Source: Prunus persica (Eukaryota; Streptophyta; Magnoliopsida; Rosales; Rosaceae). From it: a DNA stretch of 64,000 nucleotides. Shown here piece after piece: positions 61,803-64,000 of this stretch (position 1 is the stretch's first letter; each line of letters begins with the position of its first letter). The stretch is taken from the NCBI RefSeq assembly GCF_000346465.2, contig NC_034010.1, positions 12,010,945 to 12,074,944 of the forward strand, read 5' to 3'. The notes under the pieces were generated by a model. The model was not told the DNA's origin. It saw only the letters and a list, made by a program, of their open reading frames with translations, and made no database searches. The position numbers and the translations under genes were made by a program.

Positions 61803-62560
61803 AGAAAATTCGGTATAAGTCCAATTCTTATGACAGAATTTGGGTGCAATCCACACATTTGTTGTTAGTAATTCAAGTCCTTTGACTTTTGTGCCATGTA
61901 GGATTACTTACCTTTTTTTAATTTCTAAGGTTTATATTTTAATTTCTTAATTTTTTAATTTATGTTGTGCTTCCAATTTTGCCCCTAAGATAGAAATCAG
62001 GTAACCTAAAAGACAGCAAAATATCAAAATCGCATTAAACAATCCTCAGAGACCAAGAATAGAAAGAATCGAAAAATCATATCTTCCACAATCAATTATG
62101 GAGAATGTTTTTGTTGGATATTTATTGGAGAATTTTTGCTCATATATAAACAGACTAATCTGTTCATTTGCACGCTGTTTAACAGTTACACTCTCACGCT
62201 TGTTCTGGGTTTACAACCTATTGTATAGGTAAGCTCCTGTCGTATATGTAATCGTGAATTATTAGAAGGAACCCACAAATCTTCCTATTAAGGAACCAAA
62301 AAATCAGTGAAAATTGGCAAAAACAGAGCATTACTTTTGGGATTTCTGCGATTTGGGGGATCTGAGATATGCAATTTGGTGAAACCTTCTACTTTCCGTT
62401 TGTATATAATGGCAGTAGTTGTAAATAAATTAAAATTTGTGGTCACACTATTTGCTTAGGTGGCTGCATGACTGGGCTTTAGAACTGGAATAAATAGGTA
62501 ACAATTACTGTCCTGCAATCAAACTGTATTCTTCAAATTGGACCCATATCTAAGAGCCCC
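61803..62560. mobile_element. 758-bp unclassified insertion
   Basis: A 9-bp repeat TAATTTTTT flanks it (61794-61802 and 62561-62569). The equivalent unit A position near 18310 is uninterrupted. Weak inverted ends (ataagtccaattct and atatgggtccaattt) suggest a MULE-like element. It is not related in sequence to the 335-bp MITE that uses the same site elsewhere. Confidence 0.55.
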
Positions 62561-62736
62561 TAATTTTTTCAAGCATTATTGTGGAGATAGCAAAATAATA
62601 TTATTCCTGTTACAAGAAATGTTTTTCCTTTTTGAATGATACATTCAAATGCATTTGAAATTGAATCTACATATACAGGGTGGTTGTTCACATGGCATGG
62701 TATGAGAGCATCATTACTCCTTTATATGGTTTTGTC

Positions 62737-63459
62737 TGTTAGGAAAATAATCAGTAAATGTTTTATACTATAGGATCACTATATTATTGCACAATTCTTA
62801 AAATATAAACAGTAGCAAAATTACGAAATCTGTATAAATGTGCAAATATATAAATTAAGTACAGAATACTGACTTTTATTGAAGATAGAGGCTTGCGTAT
62901 TTGCAATGTCCTAAAGACAGAATTTCGCCTCTTCTCAGTGCTTGAAGTTCAACATGCGTCTATCTCCCAGGATTCAACTATCTATAATTCAAGGGTCCAG
63001 CACTGGATCCTTGAATTCTGGCGAACGTTGGTGTGCTTCTCTCCAATACAGTTGGTAACTTTAAGATAATATGAGATAGTTTAAAGAAAAAGAGATCCGT
63101 CTTATGGCCTAGGGCTTGTGGTTTTATAATAGAATTACACCCCTTTATACATGTTCAAATTCAAACCGAAAGATAAGTCTTTCTGGTTTGAATTTAACTT
63201 CTGCCAAAGAAATCCGAAAAATAAAAAATAATTATTTTATTTTCGGGCTAGGTATATTTCTTTTATTTTTCAGAGACCCCAAGAGGCCCAAGGCCCAAGT
63301 CTTGATTATTTAAATATTAATATTAATCAAGCAAGCCAACCATGATAGTCTTCACTACCAAGCCCATCAGCCCACCAATCCTTATTTAATTGATGTTAAG
63401 GTTTCATGCTTATAAAGCATATGGAACCTTTTGTTTTCTCCAATGTGGGACATTTGGCT
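62737..63459. mobile_element. 3'-truncated LTR in the unit B RLP promoter
   Basis: It is the same family as 46538-47287. It begins at TGTTAGGAAA after ttatatggttttgtc, but loses its last part after gggacattt and runs directly into ggctttcttcc of the RLP promoter. Compared with unit A, about 14 bp of promoter (ttgtatgattgtgt) are missing at the junction. It ends about 100 bp before the RLP start codon. Confidence 0.8.
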
Positions 63460-63557
63460 TTCTTCCTTTTTTTCCTATATATATCTGATGCAAGCTAGCA
63501 TATATCAATATACACTTGCAGTGTTTTTGCATGTGCATGTGCTTTTGATCAATTAAC

Positions 63558-64000
63558 ATGAAGGGCGACGGAAGGTGCTTGAAACTCTTTCTTGCATTAT
63601 CGATCCTTTTCCTACAAAACGTAAAAGGAGGAGAAGTTGGCCACAGCCACAACCACAGCCACAGTCACAGCCTCAGAGATGCTAAAGTGACAGTGAGGTG
63701 CATAGAGAGGGAAAGGCAAGCACTACTTGCATTCAAACGTGGCCTGGTGGATGAGTTCAATCTACTCTCAACTTGGGGTTCAGAAGCCGAAAAACAAGAT
63801 TGTTGCAGATGGGAAGGAGTCTATTGTAGCAACCAAACTGGCCATGTGATTCAACTTCATCTTGGATATTCTTTCCTTGATGAGATGTTTCAACCTGCTT
63901 TTGAATATTCTTTCCAAGGTAAGATGATTAGTCCTAAACTGATTGAGTTGCAGCATTTACAATATTTGCACCTTGCATCCATTGATTTCAATGAGAGCCA
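63558..64000 (+). CDS. LRR receptor-like protein, second copy (5' part only)
   Basis: The 147 codons inside the window are identical at nucleotide level to the start of the RLP at 30880: signal peptide, His-rich stretch, LRR N-cap and the first LRR. The gene runs off the window, so completeness is unknown. Function would be as for the first copy. Confidence 0.9.
   Translation, partial: MKGDGRCLKLFLALSILFLQNVKGGEVGHSHNHSHSHSLRDAKVTVRCIERERQALLAFKRGLVDEFNLLSTWGSEAEKQDCCRWEGVYCSNQTGHVIQLHLGYSFLDEMFQPAFEYSFQGKMISPKLIELQHLQYLHLASIDFNES

Overview
The window is nuclear DNA of a flowering plant: AT-rich, with GT-AG introns, receptor-like-protein genes, a Tat-lineage Ty3/Gypsy retrotransposon, a Cassandra-type 5S-bearing LTR, SINEs and several families of small DNA transposons. 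The receptor-like protein is of the HcrVf/EIX2 type and the repeats fit a woody Rosaceae such as the apple tribe. That taxonomic guess is inference.

The layout is dominated by a large tandem duplication. Unit A runs from position 1 (its start lies outside) to about 34.3 kb. Unit B runs from about 44-46 kb to the window end. Both carry, in the same order: the 3' exons of an unidentified, probably transposon-derived gene (here 'family P'), a SINE, a MULE-like element, a mevalonate diphosphate decarboxylase (MVD) pseudogene fragment fused to a second P copy, a field of non-coding repeats, and a leucine-rich-repeat receptor-like protein (RLP) gene. Unit A alone gained a 2.6-kb Harbinger-like element, a 3.2-kb Tourist-like element and an 11.9-kb Tat retrotransposon. 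Unit B gained a 750-bp solo LTR, a tandem amplification of the repeat field and a truncated LTR in its RLP promoter.

The only clearly intact host gene is the RLP at 30880-34245, a probable cell-surface immune receptor. An identical start of a second copy begins at 63558 and leaves the window. Between the units (34.3-44 kb) lie a decayed intron-containing DEAH-box splicing-helicase (PRP22/DHX8-type) pseudogene, a 1.7-kb MULE-like element holding a minisatellite, and a solo Cassandra LTR nested in a MITE.

The Tat element (18689-30630) is very young: its LTRs differ at 2 of 506 sites. It lies on the minus strand and carries a four-exon gene in antisense on the plus strand. A 2-kb region beside one LTR holds eleven copies of a hairpin whose arms co-vary. 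Its reverse transcriptase is broken by a one-base frameshift. Comparing the duplicated units exposes empty sites, so many insertions could be delimited with their target-site duplications.
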